From contig CP087563.1 of the NCBI GenBank assembly GCA_020974905.1, positions 4,712,001 through 4,776,000 of the forward strand: 64,000 bases of DNA. Reading direction: 5' to 3'. Numbering within the stretch: position 1 is the first letter of the stretch; the number at the start of each line of letters is the position of its first letter. The translations under genes were made by a program, and so were the position numbers. The DNA is from Planctomycetes bacterium syqfu (GTDB lineage: Bacteria; Planctomycetota; Phycisphaerae; Phycisphaerales; Phycisphaeraceae). Under the pieces are notes generated by a model, which was not told the origin of the DNA, did no database searches, and saw only the letters and a list, made by a program, of their open reading frames with translations. Shown here in pieces: positions 27,336 through 37,220 of the stretch.

Positions 27336-28832
27336 ATGTTAATGACGCTTCGCCTTGGTATGTGTTTGTTGGTACTCGGTGCTTCGGTGACAGCCTATGC
27401 CCGTGAGATGCCCAAGCTTGAATCCGATAAGCAGCGGGTGCAGTTTCTTATGGAAGGTGCAGGTCGCATTGCGCCATCGGATAAGGAACATTACTCCAGT
27501 TGCATGGCAAGGATTGCTGAGACGTATGCGCTGATCGGTGAAGTGGACCAGGCACGACGCGCTTTGCTTGGGGTCGACAAAGACAATCGTGGTGCACCGC
27601 AGTGTGAGGTGGCCAAACGATTGGTCAAGGTCGGCAAGCTCGATGAAGCAGAACAACTCATTGACGATCTGGGAGCCACGAAGGTCACCACGGACATGTC
27701 GTTTTTTGGCTTTGGGGTGACCGATCACAAAGCTGAAGTCCGCGAGATGATTCGTGAAGCGCGACATGGCAAGCTGACGCTCAAGCAGCGGTTCTGGCGT
27801 CTGAAGTCTGCCAAGTCGCAGGAACAAGTTCAGGAAGAACTCGTGGGTGTGCTCATGGCGATGATCGATGAAAACCAGATGGATGAATTTGATGTCGGTT
27901 TGAGCAAGGTTACCAAGAAGCTGGATCGCGAAGATGTCATCCGCCATTTAGCCAAGCATTACGCTAGGACTGGTAAGTATGACAAGGCGTATGAAGCTGC
28001 CAGGCGGATGGAAAAAGAAAAGTCTTTGGGCTATTCACTTTTGGTTCAGACATTGATAAAGATGCATGCCCAGACGGGTGATGATGCAGCTGTCATCGAT
28101 GCAGGTGAAAAATTTAAAGACGTTCTTCCTGGCATGGATGTCCATGCCCGTCGGAGGATTGCCATCGAGCTTGCCAAAAAGGGGGATGTGGAAAGTGTGA
28201 TCCAGCAGATTCAGGCTGTGGACCAGAAGATGCATGGCACGATGGCATCGGAAGTCTGTCATAGTTTGATCTATGGCAACAAGCCCGAGCCGGACAAGGC
28301 TGTGCGTGTGCTCAAGATGTTTGGCAATGATTATGCGGTGAATTCAGTGAGTACCACCATCGCGCTGGGTTACGCCAAGGTCGGTGATTATGCCAAGGCC
28401 AAGCACATTCTTGCCAACGCCCCACGTGATCGAACCAACATTGCTTACACGTATATCGAGTGTGCTTCTGAAGCATTGGAAGATGGCAAACCAGAACACG
28501 CTGAGGAATTTGCTCAGTTGGCCGAGTCTGATCTACCCGCACTCACGCAACATAATGACAAAGAGTTCATCCAGAAATGCCTGGCGAAGTTGTATGTCCA
28601 GATGGGCAAGATCGACAAGTACCTTGCCTTGATTCCGCAGATTCAATTGCCTGAGAAGAACAAGATCGACTATCGCCGCGAAGCCGTGGAGATGGCCGGG
28701 CCGACCTTGATGCGAAACGATCAGATCATGCCCCTGCTACAGTCACTGCGACTGTTGAAGGACAGCTATGCCCAGGTGCTGGCGATGTGTCGAATCTCTG
28801 AGGATCTGGTGAAAGAAGACAAGAAAAAGTAA
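27336..28832 (+). CDS. exported helical-repeat (TPR-like) protein, second of a tandem pair
   Basis: 498 residues from the ATG at 27336, chosen because GGAGG ends six bases before it; ATG codons at 27333 and 27342 are also possible. Signal peptide MLMTLRLGMCLLVLGASVTA then YARE. The body is helical, with TPR-like units such as MARIAETYALIGEVDQARRA, VAKRLVKVGKLDEAEQLIDD, HLAKHYARTGKYDKAYEAAR and ALGYAKVGDYAKAKHI. It resembles the preceding protein in length, signal peptide and repeat style, which suggests an old duplication. It ends 12 bases from a convergent sugar isomerase gene. Function unknown. Confidence 0.8.
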   Translation: MLMTLRLGMCLLVLGASVTAYAREMPKLESDKQRVQFLMEGAGRIAPSDKEHYSSCMARIAETYALIGEVDQARRALLGVDKDNRGAPQCEVAKRLVKVGKLDEAEQLIDDLGATKVTTDMSFFGFGVTDHKAEVREMIREARHGKLTLKQRFWRLKSAKSQEQVQEELVGVLMAMIDENQMDEFDVGLSKVTKKLDREDVIRHLAKHYARTGKYDKAYEAARRMEKEKSLGYSLLVQTLIKMHAQTGDDAAVIDAGEKFKDVLPGMDVHARRRIAIELAKKGDVESVIQQIQAVDQKMHGTMASEVCHSLIYGNKPEPDKAVRVLKMFGNDYAVNSVSTTIALGYAKVGDYAKAKHILANAPRDRTNIAYTYIECASEALEDGKPEHAEEFAQLAESDLPALTQHNDKEFIQKCLAKLYVQMGKIDKYLALIPQIQLPEKNKIDYRREAVEMAGPTLMRNDQIMPLLQSLRLLKDSYAQVLAMCRISEDLVKEDKKK

Positions 28833-28844
28833 ACGCACCCCGTC

Positions 28845-29735
28845 TTAGAGCATCTTGATTTTCGTCAGTTCCTGCTTCAGATAATCCAGACCGGTTTGGA
28901 CGGCAAAGGTGGGTTCTTCCATGCCTTCAAACTCCAGTGAGAGCACACCGTTGTATCTGGCACGCTTGAGCAGTTTGAGTTGAGCGGGGATATCGATTTC
29001 ACCATGGCCGACAATAGCGCCGCGCAACGCGTACTTGGTGGGGGTCGCAAACCAGTCGGTGGGGGGCGCCTGCTTTTTGGGCTTCCGGTGAAAGTCTTTG
29101 ACGTGCACCATCTGGGCGTAAGGCAGACATTGCTTGACGGCCTTAACGGGGTCGGCATCGACACACATGAAATTGCCCATGTCCAGGGTGAGGCCGAAAT
29201 TCGGGTGGTTGACCGTTTCGATGAGTTTGCAGACACGGTCGGGATGCTGCATGAAAAAGCCGTGGTTCTCCAGGCTGGTCTTGACGCCTAGCGATTGGGC
29301 GTATTCTGCGACTTCCTGAATCGCAGGCGTGACGATCTTCAACGCCTGTGCAAAGGTCTTGGGACCCTTGAATCGGGCGTAACCGGCATCAAAGCCGCGC
29401 GTAACATCATGTCGCATGGACGGTGCCCCCAGTGTGGCAGCGATGTCCACTTGTTGCTTGAGCTGACGGATGGCTGATTTCTGTTTTGCGGGCGAGAGCA
29501 GCAATTCAGCGGGTGTGCAATAGCTGGCAACCTTCAAACCCTGCTTATCGCATTGGGTTTGAATTAGGGTAGCCTGTCTGAGCGGGTTTTGAAGCGCTTT
29601 ATCCGCCAAGCCGCTGAACTCGATGTGTGACACCCCTGTCTGGGCAATCCAATTAATGGTTTGAAGCACGGATTTGTTGGCTGCGCGACGCCATTTGAGC
29701 AGACTGTAGGTGCTGATCCCCAGTGTTACTGACAT
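28845..29735 (-). CDS. sugar phosphate isomerase/epimerase (AP endonuclease 2-like TIM barrel)
   Basis: 296 residues from the ATG at 29735, preceded by GAGGA eight bases upstream; an upstream in-frame ATG at 29759 is less likely. The xylose-isomerase-like TIM-barrel superfamily is recognised by ISTYSLLKW, GVSHIEFSG, KTSLENHGFFM, FGLTLDMGNF, MVHVKDFH and GHGEIDIPAQLKLLKRA. The Glu in SLENHG, Asp in TLDMGN, His in VHVKD and the terminal Glu in LSLEFEGMEE are the expected metal ligands. No signal peptide. The substrate is unknown; planctomycetes carry many paralogues acting on sugars and inositols. Confidence 0.88.
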   Translation of the reverse strand: MSVTLGISTYSLLKWRRAANKSVLQTINWIAQTGVSHIEFSGLADKALQNPLRQATLIQTQCDKQGLKVASYCTPAELLLSPAKQKSAIRQLKQQVDIAATLGAPSMRHDVTRGFDAGYARFKGPKTFAQALKIVTPAIQEVAEYAQSLGVKTSLENHGFFMQHPDRVCKLIETVNHPNFGLTLDMGNFMCVDADPVKAVKQCLPYAQMVHVKDFHRKPKKQAPPTDWFATPTKYALRGAIVGHGEIDIPAQLKLLKRARYNGVLSLEFEGMEEPTFAVQTGLDYLKQELTKIKML

Positions 29736-30441
29736 GTTGCTTTTCCTCGTTATTCGCATTTCTTTGACTGAGACGATTAACTCTATCGTCGATTGAAAGC
29801 GAAAGCAAGAAAAATTTCAATGCATGAAATTATTATGACTTATAGCTTATTGCATACCCTGAATTAGTAGAAATAGGGTTTATATGTATGTTCGATTTAT
29901 GTAGTAAGTGATTCAATTGAAAAGGTATACAAAAAATGTTTTTTTGTGTTATGACGTATTTGATCTGAGTTGGGAAGCCAAGAAGTGAATCTCCAAAAGT
30001 ACAGGTCCATCTTTAGAAATTAGCGTTGCTTATTGACTGCTTGTAGCAGGGGGACTGATGCGCAATAAAAAAGACCGGCGACGGCGGAGGCGGGGGGGTC
30101 CGGGCAATTTCCTCCGCCGCCGTACATTCCGGTCAGTACTTGTCGGCGTTAAATGTCGCACGCAGCAGTTGCTTTGTGCACTTATATTATCGTCGGGACA
30201 TCCCCTGTTAGGATATAAGATGTTGGGTATATATTTAGAACAATTTCAAAATTCCGGGTACGTTTCATTAACCCAATTTGTCTATTGATTGGACATCATG
30301 TCCTTTAACCGTTGCATATGCTCTGAATCTTCCGCTGCATCAACGTCTTACTGCCCCCTGGGGCAAGGGACTGATGAAATATCAGGATAATGCGTCGGGT
30401 TGTTGGCAGAGAAGGTGGAATTGAGACGAATTCTGGGCCAA
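29736..30441. other. gene-free, AT-rich region
   Basis: About 700 bases without a credible gene. The first half (29760-30040) is clearly AT-richer than its surroundings and probably holds the promoter of the sugar isomerase gene. The second half holds the terminator at 30067-30136 and then unremarkable sequence. Confidence 0.5.
30067..30136 (-). terminator. long GC-rich hairpin with T-run on the minus strand
   Basis: GACCGG..GACGGCGGAGG (30073-30090) pairs with CCTCCGCCGCCG..CCGGTC (30111-30134). On the minus strand it is followed by six T. It is downstream of the FixJ-like gene, about 300 bases after its stop. Confidence 0.7.
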
Positions 30442-31074
30442 CTAGATTTCATCAATGTGATTCAAATCAAATTCGAGTTTGATCATGCGATGAACCAATT
30501 CGTGCGCCGAGTCACATTTGAGTTTCTTCATGATGTGTGCCCGGTGAAGTTTGACGGTTTTTTCGCTGCGAACGAGTTTATAGGCAATTTGGCTGCTACT
30601 TAGGCCGTTGACCACCAATTGCAGGATCTCCTTCTCGCGTTTGGTGAGTTCCCCCAAACGATTCAGCAATTCATCTCGGGCTTTATCGTGTTTGATGCGT
30701 TGTTTATCCATTTCTATGGCTTGCTCAATCGCATCATTTAATTCCGCAGAACTGATCGGCCAGGGCAGGACATCAAACGCGCCTTGTTTGATTGCTGTCA
30801 CAGCCAGCGGCACATCCGCAGATTCGGACAGAATGATCACCGGGGCACCGATACCCTGATTGATAATCGTACGATGGATTTCAATCCCCAGATAATCCGA
30901 AACACGCATGTAAGCCAGAATGCAGCAGGCTTTCTCCGGTTGATACTGATCGGTGATGCTGGCAACGCTCTGGCAGGTTTTGACCTTTAAGTCAAGCGAT
31001 TGCAAGACCTCCAGACAGTTCTCGCGCAGACGTGTTGGCTGATCGGAGATGAGATAGACCTGAAGGTCTTTCAT
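30442..31074 (-). CDS. FixJ/NarL-like regulator with degenerate receiver
   Basis: 210 residues. The C-terminal LuxR-type HTH is complete: LTKREKEILQLVVNGLSSSQ, then IAYKLVRSEKTVKLHRAHIMKKL. The N-terminal 120 residues have the receiver fold, and ADVPLAVTAIKQGAFDVL aligns well with FixJ. The phosphorylation site does not fit: where FixJ-type proteins have T-D-V-R-M-P this one has A54-Y55-M-R-V-S, so the acceptor Asp is replaced by Tyr. The conserved Lys before Pro (usually E-K-P) is Trp (PWP). The first acidic pair is Ser-Asp (LISDQ). Control by phosphorylation is therefore unlikely, and it may respond to a ligand or partner. It stands alone, with an AT-rich leader and a terminator. Confidence 0.87.
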   Translation of the reverse strand: MKDLQVYLISDQPTRLRENCLEVLQSLDLKVKTCQSVASITDQYQPEKACCILAYMRVSDYLGIEIHRTIINQGIGAPVIILSESADVPLAVTAIKQGAFDVLPWPISSAELNDAIEQAIEMDKQRIKHDKARDELLNRLGELTKREKEILQLVVNGLSSSQIAYKLVRSEKTVKLHRAHIMKKLKCDSAHELVHRMIKLEFDLNHIDEI

Positions 31075-31568
31075 CGTAAGATCCTTTCAACCTGGAACCC
31101 CAAAAAAATATCCCCTAAGCCAGAATAAAAACATGGGTTCTGGCCATGACAGTGTTGTAATTATTGATTCAGTGTGTGGACTGGATCGAATGAACTATAG
31201 ACGGATATGGAAGTTTAAATGCATTCCCCCAGCTCAATTCCTATCTGCAACGTGAGTTATATTTTAAATCATATCATTCTATTTTTTAAGCTTTTTGTCT
31301 TGTTATCCTGAGAATAACTGACAACTAAGTATAATTACCAGTGGCATATGGTCGCAAGTGAAGTAAAAAGATCCATTTTTCTCATCTCAGTTCACCCTGA
31401 CATTCTATGGCAGGCTGATACGTGATCGCTATAACCTGGACGTCTTCGTTTCACTACCCTGCTCGACACAGGTTGGCCAAGTTCCCATAGAGATCCCTTG
31501 AAAACAGGTGACGGATTGATACAACGCATGCTGCCAAGTGCCCATGACCTTGTTATCATGACCAACCC
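31075..31568. other. gene-free AT-rich region between divergent genes
   Basis: 494 bases between the FixJ-like gene and trmB. A small dyad GTTAT-7-ATAAC lies at 31302-31318, and a TATAAT box at 31330-31335 could be a -10 element for trmB or a leader RNA, but no convincing -35 accompanies it. Nothing else recognised. Confidence 0.4.
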
Positions 31569-32234
31569 ATGACTGCAAAAACTGCTGTAAATCTCGACAT
31601 CGGCCACATTGGTAAAGACCAGTCTCATCTCGACGCCTTCGGGCCGTTTGATGCCGGTCCCTATGACCTGACGACATGGTTTGACGAAGCGACACGCGAT
31701 CGTCCACTGGAACTGGAGATCGGCTCGGGCAAGGGGACCTTCCTGGTCAACCAGTCGCCCGAACACCCGGACATCAACTACATCGGCATCGAGTATGCCA
31801 AGGCCTACTGGCGTCACGCCGCCGATCGTCTGCGTCGTCATGCTCGTGAAAATGTCCGCATGGTCCATGCCGAAGCCGGATACTTCCTGCGAAACTATGT
31901 CGCGGATGGCATCTTCCAACAGGTGCACATCTACTTCCCCGACCCCTGGCCTAAAGCGCGTCACAACAAACGTCGCCTGGTTCAGGCACCATTCCTCCGC
32001 GAAGTCCACCGCATTCTCACGCCCACCGGCCAGATCCGTTTAGCCACCGATCACCTGGATTACTTTGTATGGATGGAAGACCACGCTGCCCAGGTCTCCG
32101 ACATCTTTGACCGGTTGCCGTTCATCAGCCCTGAGTCCGCCGGTGAAGGTGAGTTGGTCGGGACGAATTTTGAAAGAAAATATCGCCGTGAAGGCCGTCC
32201 GTTTAATGCCATGATCTTGCGAAAAAAGTCATAA
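31569..32234 (+). CDS. trmB: tRNA (guanine-N7-)-methyltransferase
   Basis: Methylates G46 of tRNA using S-adenosylmethionine. 221 residues. SAM-binding motif LEIGSGKGTFLVNQ; next acidic residue in YIGIEYAKAY; the family signature FPDPWPKARHNKRRLVQAPFL; then LATDHLDYFVWM. ATG start at 31569. No partner gene is evident. The next gene, a lipoprotein, follows at 76 bases and may be independent, since it has its own good ribosome-binding site. Confidence 0.95.
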   Translation: MTAKTAVNLDIGHIGKDQSHLDAFGPFDAGPYDLTTWFDEATRDRPLELEIGSGKGTFLVNQSPEHPDINYIGIEYAKAYWRHAADRLRRHARENVRMVHAEAGYFLRNYVADGIFQQVHIYFPDPWPKARHNKRRLVQAPFLREVHRILTPTGQIRLATDHLDYFVWMEDHAAQVSDIFDRLPFISPESAGEGELVGTNFERKYRREGRPFNAMILRKKS

Positions 32235-32310
32235 CCTCATATAACCTGAGATATTCTTCCCCCGCAATTGATTTGATCCATTCCTGTTTAAACCCTGGAG
32301 GCCCGTATTG

Positions 32311-32811
32311 ATGCGCAACACCCTGATGCTTACCGTGATTGTCTGCTTGCTCGCTGTCGGAATGACGGGTTGTGGCAAGGTCACTGTCGTCAACTCCAAT
32401 CAGGATGACGCCCAAGCCGTCACCGCTGCCTCCACGCTCTCCATTCAACAACAAATCACCGGCCAGAGCATGGCTTTGAAACTGCCCAACGTCTTTCTCA
32501 TCAACTCCGAAGAACAGATCAACGGCACACGTTCCCGCCAACTCAAGCAACTCAACGTCGACTTTAACACCCAATCCGTCGTCCTCATCGCGCTCGGCGA
32601 ACAGAAGACCGGCGGTTACTGGGTCAAAATCACCGGCATCCAGCCCGGCGACAACGGCGACGCCTACGTCCAGGCCACCGTCAACAAACCGGCCAAGGGT
32701 GATATGACCACGCAGGCATTGACCTATCCCTTCGCTGCCATCGTCACCGGCAAGATCACCGGCAACGTCATCCCCGAAATCGAATCCGTCGAAGGCCAAC
32801 CCATGCCGTAA
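32311..32811 (+). CDS. lipoprotein with PrcB-like domain
   Basis: 166 residues from the ATG at 32311, with CTGGAGG nine bases upstream; the TTG just before it is a weaker choice. The N-terminus MRNTLMLTVIVCLLAVGMTG followed by Cys is a lipoprotein signal with lipobox GMTGC, so the mature protein should be lipid-anchored. The central part, VDFNTQSVVLIALGEQKTGG followed by YWVKITGI, matches the PrcB C-terminal domain, named for a protease-complex subunit of Treponema dentilis-type spirochaetes. The later part (DAYVQATVNKPAKGDM) completes the beta sandwich. Function in this organism unknown. Downstream is a small orphan gene at 43 bases. Confidence 0.8.
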   Translation: MRNTLMLTVIVCLLAVGMTGCGKVTVVNSNQDDAQAVTAASTLSIQQQITGQSMALKLPNVFLINSEEQINGTRSRQLKQLNVDFNTQSVVLIALGEQKTGGYWVKITGIQPGDNGDAYVQATVNKPAKGDMTTQALTYPFAAIVTGKITGNVIPEIESVEGQPMP

Positions 32812-32854
32812 ACTTCAGGCATTGGTTTTCTAATCAACCAACCTGGGGGGGAAC

Positions 32855-33193
32855 ATGTCGCTGAGTATTGAAGAATGGCAACTGCTTTCTTTTTTTGAAC
32901 AAGAACCTGGCCTTCTAGATACTAACGAACCATGGTTGTACAACGATGCCTGTTATGTTGTGCAACAAGATTGCCTGCGATTGAGTTTTGCTATTGCACC
33001 GTCATATGCTGATGTTCGTATTGTGCTCTTTCACAATGAGCAACGTCTGTATGAAATCAATCTTCTCGAAGTTCATGATGTTCAATATTCAGAAGATCAT
33101 CTAGGCGAAGTGCTCAAAGTCTTTATCAAACCAGATGATGCTATTGTGTTACGGGTTAAACCGAACCTGCAAATTCTTCACAAGAACAAATAA
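32855..33193 (+). CDS. small hypothetical protein
   Basis: 112 residues, acidic, no signal peptide or membrane segment. ATG at 32855 follows a G-rich ribosome-binding site (CTGGGGGGGAAC). The sequence reads as a short helix (SIEEWQLLSFFEQEP) and then a beta-rich domain (DCLRLSFAIAPSYADVRIVL, YEINLLEVHDVQYSEDHLGE). No family recognised. It is AT-richer than its neighbours and is followed directly by a palindromic repeat and the IS110 copy, so it may be an acquired gene. Size and composition recall immunity-type small proteins, but nothing specific supports that. Confidence 0.65.
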   Translation: MSLSIEEWQLLSFFEQEPGLLDTNEPWLYNDACYVVQQDCLRLSFAIAPSYADVRIVLFHNEQRLYEINLLEVHDVQYSEDHLGEVLKVFIKPDDAIVLRVKPNLQILHKNK

Positions 33194-33225
33194 CTTCATT
33201 TTTCGTTACCTTTCTGTCTCTGGAC

Positions 33226-33305
33226 AATAGCCGCGTTGCTACGCAACGCTGGGTTTTAGCTTGTTATGCGTGTTTGACCAGCGTTGCGTAGCAACGCGGC
33301 TATTT
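33226..33305. repeat. REP family B with a different palindrome
   Basis: AATAGCCGCGTTGC TAC GCAACGCTGG on the left and CCAGCGTTGC GTA GCAACGCGGCTATT on the right: perfect 27-bp inverted ends, each itself palindromic, with a 26-base spacer. The outer TAGC-CG ends resemble those of the GCATCAC-type elements at 18136, 18995 and 44311, but the inner palindrome differs. Confidence 0.8.
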
Positions 33306-33312
33306 CAATTGA

Positions 33313-34548
<1,236 letters not shown>

Positions 34549-34751
34549 GGCAATAGCCTTGACAAACAACACAGCCGCTTCGCGGTAAAAAAACTGCCTT
34601 TGATAACCGCACCCCCAAACCTTGAATCGCACCAATTTTCTCATCCGATAACAATTTAAACACACCCTGCTACAGTCAGCCGATTTTCTGTCCGAAATAA
34701 CTATTGAAGACGCACACGCGCGCTACGCTGCGCGCTGGAGGGATGGGACGG

Positions 34752-36233
34752 ATGGCGGCAAGACAGGCCAATACACAACCCAAACTCAAACCGCTTTGGC
34801 GTGTCCGGCGGCCGATGTTATCGGTGTTTGTCTGTCTGCTCGTCGCTGCAGGGACACTCTTTGGCTCGCTGCTTATCCCACGAACCTTCCAGGCATCCGG
34901 CGCATGGACCGGTAACACCGATCCGACACTGGGGCAGATCGACCATCCGCCGCTGCGTGAACTCACCAACCAACTGCTCACGCAAAAACAGGTCAGTACA
35001 CCAACCATCTCACTGACTGCGATGGCTGGTGATATGCCAGGATTACGGGTTACCGCGCGGGCGCAGTCGGCTCAGCAAGCGGTGGACAGGGTTGACGAAT
35101 GGCTTGCTCAGCGTGCTGCCCATCTCACCAGCCAACTGGTTACTGAACTTTCGCGTCTGCAAGCAGAGCATCAAACGCAGGTCACCGAACAGCAGGCTCA
35201 GTTAGATGAACTTGAAAAACAGATCTTTGCTGCCCGGACGTTGATCGCGGACTTGTCGCTGCCCACGCATGAGCAATTGGCGGTGCAACTCTCCGATGCC
35301 CAGCAGAAGCTTGAACAACTCACCCGTCAGCAGGCGGTGTACATGGGCGCCAACCGCACACTCAAGGGGTTGCTCTCACGCCAGAAGTTGCTTCAGCAGG
35401 ACCTTGCCATGCATCAGCAGCTCGGTCGCAGTGATGATGATCCGTCCGTTCGCGTGGTCAAGGATCAGCTAGCCAAACTCAATCTGCGGATCGATGTCAT
35501 CCAGAAGTCCGCCAAACTTGACAGTGAAGCGGATGCGAAGTTGGCAGCCGTCTCCACGGAGATTGATCAACTCAACAAACACATCACCGTGCTTCGTGGC
35601 AAGCAGCAGCAACTCGTCGAACAGTCGCAGGCTGCCAAGCTACTCGGTGAACTCCAGCCGCGTTACCAGCAACTGAGCGAACAACTCGCGTCCCATCACC
35701 AGCAGTTGGCTCTCATTGACCACGTCCTCTCGGGACAGGCGGCATGGGGGCACATCCGTCAGGCGTCCGTCATGGAATCTGATGTGATCTGGCCGACGCT
35801 CTGGCATCTGGCTGGGTTGGTGGTGATCGCGATGTTACTGACGTGGGTCCTGCTGCAACTGGGACTGCGTGCTGCGGATCGCACGTTGGATCGCGGGATG
35901 CCGATTGAACAGGTGATGGCCATGCCGATTCTCGGGCAGGTGACATTGGTTAAGCGCGTGAGTTGGGCAACGCGAATTTGTCGCGTGACGGTTTACCCGT
36001 TGGCGTCGGCAGCGGTCGTGTTACTGCTGTGTGTGTCGGTGACGGCAGCGTATGCGAACCTGCAATTACCTCGCCGCAGTGTCGGACTTTGGGAAATGAT
36101 CAGTAGTCCAGCCACGATTCAGCAGATTTTCCATCAACCTGATGAACTCAAAGCGTTACCCCCACAAACCCTGCCGGTGGTGATTGAACTGCCCCCGCAG
36201 CGTCGGCCTCGGTTAAGTGACAAGTCCTCGTAA
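34752..36233 (+). CDS. polysaccharide chain-length determinant-like protein (Wzz/PEP-CTERM type)
   Basis: 493 residues from the ATG at 34752, nine bases after CTGGAGGG; the ATG at 34743 touches that site and is less likely. Transmembrane helix near the N-terminus (MLSVFVCLLVAAGTLFGSLL), then a long periplasmic part dominated by coiled coil (LSRLQAEHQTQVTEQQAQLD onwards, about residues 130-330). A second transmembrane helix follows (LWHLAGLVVIAMLLTWVLLQ), and a third near the C-terminus (YPLASAAVVLLLCVSVTAAY). This topology resembles polysaccharide co-polymerases, especially those of exosortase/PEP-CTERM loci, and the next four locus genes fit such a system. It would set the length of an exported polysaccharide together with the kinase-like gene two downstream. 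Confidence 0.78.
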   Translation: MAARQANTQPKLKPLWRVRRPMLSVFVCLLVAAGTLFGSLLIPRTFQASGAWTGNTDPTLGQIDHPPLRELTNQLLTQKQVSTPTISLTAMAGDMPGLRVTARAQSAQQAVDRVDEWLAQRAAHLTSQLVTELSRLQAEHQTQVTEQQAQLDELEKQIFAARTLIADLSLPTHEQLAVQLSDAQQKLEQLTRQQAVYMGANRTLKGLLSRQKLLQQDLAMHQQLGRSDDDPSVRVVKDQLAKLNLRIDVIQKSAKLDSEADAKLAAVSTEIDQLNKHITVLRGKQQQLVEQSQAAKLLGELQPRYQQLSEQLASHHQQLALIDHVLSGQAAWGHIRQASVMESDVIWPTLWHLAGLVVIAMLLTWVLLQLGLRAADRTLDRGMPIEQVMAMPILGQVTLVKRVSWATRICRVTVYPLASAAVVLLLCVSVTAAYANLQLPRRSVGLWEMISSPATIQQIFHQPDELKALPPQTLPVVIELPPQRRPRLSDKSS

Positions 36234-36248
36234 GCATGGATTGGATTG

Positions 36249-37220
36249 ATGTACGAAGCGTTTTACGGTTTTGATGTGCTGCCCTTTGCCAACACGCCCA
36301 ATGCGCGCTTTTTCTATCAGTCTGAACAACACGCAGAAGCCTTGGCCAAACTCGTCTACACCGTTCAGAACCGCCGCGGCATCGCGCTGGTCACCGGGCA
36401 GATCGGTTGTGGCAAAACCATGCTCATCCGTTCCATGATGCAGCGCCTGGGTAAACATGCTTCCATGGCATTGATCAACAACACCCGCGTTAACGGTGAA
36501 CAACTGCTGCGCTTGATCTGTGCGGAGTTGGGTGTGAAACTCGCGGAAAACAGTGACAAATCAGACATTCTCACCGGCATTCGTCGCTTCGCTCAAGCCG
36601 AGCATCAGCAGGGGCGCACCGTTGCCATCGTCATTGATGAAGCGCAGGCATTACCCGTTGAAGCCTTCGAAGAGTTGCGGTTACTCACCAATCTGGAAAA
36701 CGAAACGCAGAAGCTGGTTCAATTGCTGATTCTCGGTCAGCCGGAGTTAGCCAATGTGTTGCGACATCCAAGGCTCGGGCCGCTCACGCAGCGCGTGAGC
36801 ATGTACTGTCACCTTGAGCCGATGAGTGAAGTACAGATGGCACAGTACATCGCATTTCGCTTGATCCGTGCAAGTGGTCAGCGACCCAACGTCGATTTTT
36901 CGACAGCTGCGCTAAAACTGATTTACAAAAAGTCACGGGGTATTCCGCGCATGGTCAACCTCATTGCAGACAACGCGCTGTTGGTTGGCTATTCCGAAGA
37001 CACGCGGTTTATCGATTCGAAGATCGTCAATCGCGCGATTGAAAAACACATGCCAACTTTTGAAGCAACGGTTGTGCATTTGGACGATGTATTACATGGG
37101 ACACGTGAGGAGATCGCTTTACGTGCCGGGCTTGATACGGACGTGGTGATTCCGCAGACCGACGAGGCGACTGATCAACAGGCGTCTGAAACAACCGAGT
37201 CGGAGGTGGCCCGTGGGTGA
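36249..37220 (+). CDS. ExeA-like AAA ATPase (PEP-CTERM/XrtA-locus type)
   Basis: 323 residues from the ATG at 36249. The opening YEAFYGFDVLPFANTPNARF, then FYQSEQHAEALAKL, is typical of ExeA-type ATPases. Walker A is VTGQIGCGKTMLIRSM; Walker B is VAIVIDEAQALPVEAFEELR; sensor-type LLILGQPELANVLRH; C-terminal lid SRGIPRMVNLIADNALLVGY. No peptidoglycan-binding domain is visible after the ATPase, unlike ExeA itself. Genes of this kind recur in exosortase-linked exopolysaccharide loci. It overlaps the next gene by eight bases, so the two are translationally coupled. Confidence 0.87.
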   Translation: MYEAFYGFDVLPFANTPNARFFYQSEQHAEALAKLVYTVQNRRGIALVTGQIGCGKTMLIRSMMQRLGKHASMALINNTRVNGEQLLRLICAELGVKLAENSDKSDILTGIRRFAQAEHQQGRTVAIVIDEAQALPVEAFEELRLLTNLENETQKLVQLLILGQPELANVLRHPRLGPLTQRVSMYCHLEPMSEVQMAQYIAFRLIRASGQRPNVDFSTAALKLIYKKSRGIPRMVNLIADNALLVGYSEDTRFIDSKIVNRAIEKHMPTFEATVVHLDDVLHGTREEIALRAGLDTDVVIPQTDEATDQQASETTESEVARG

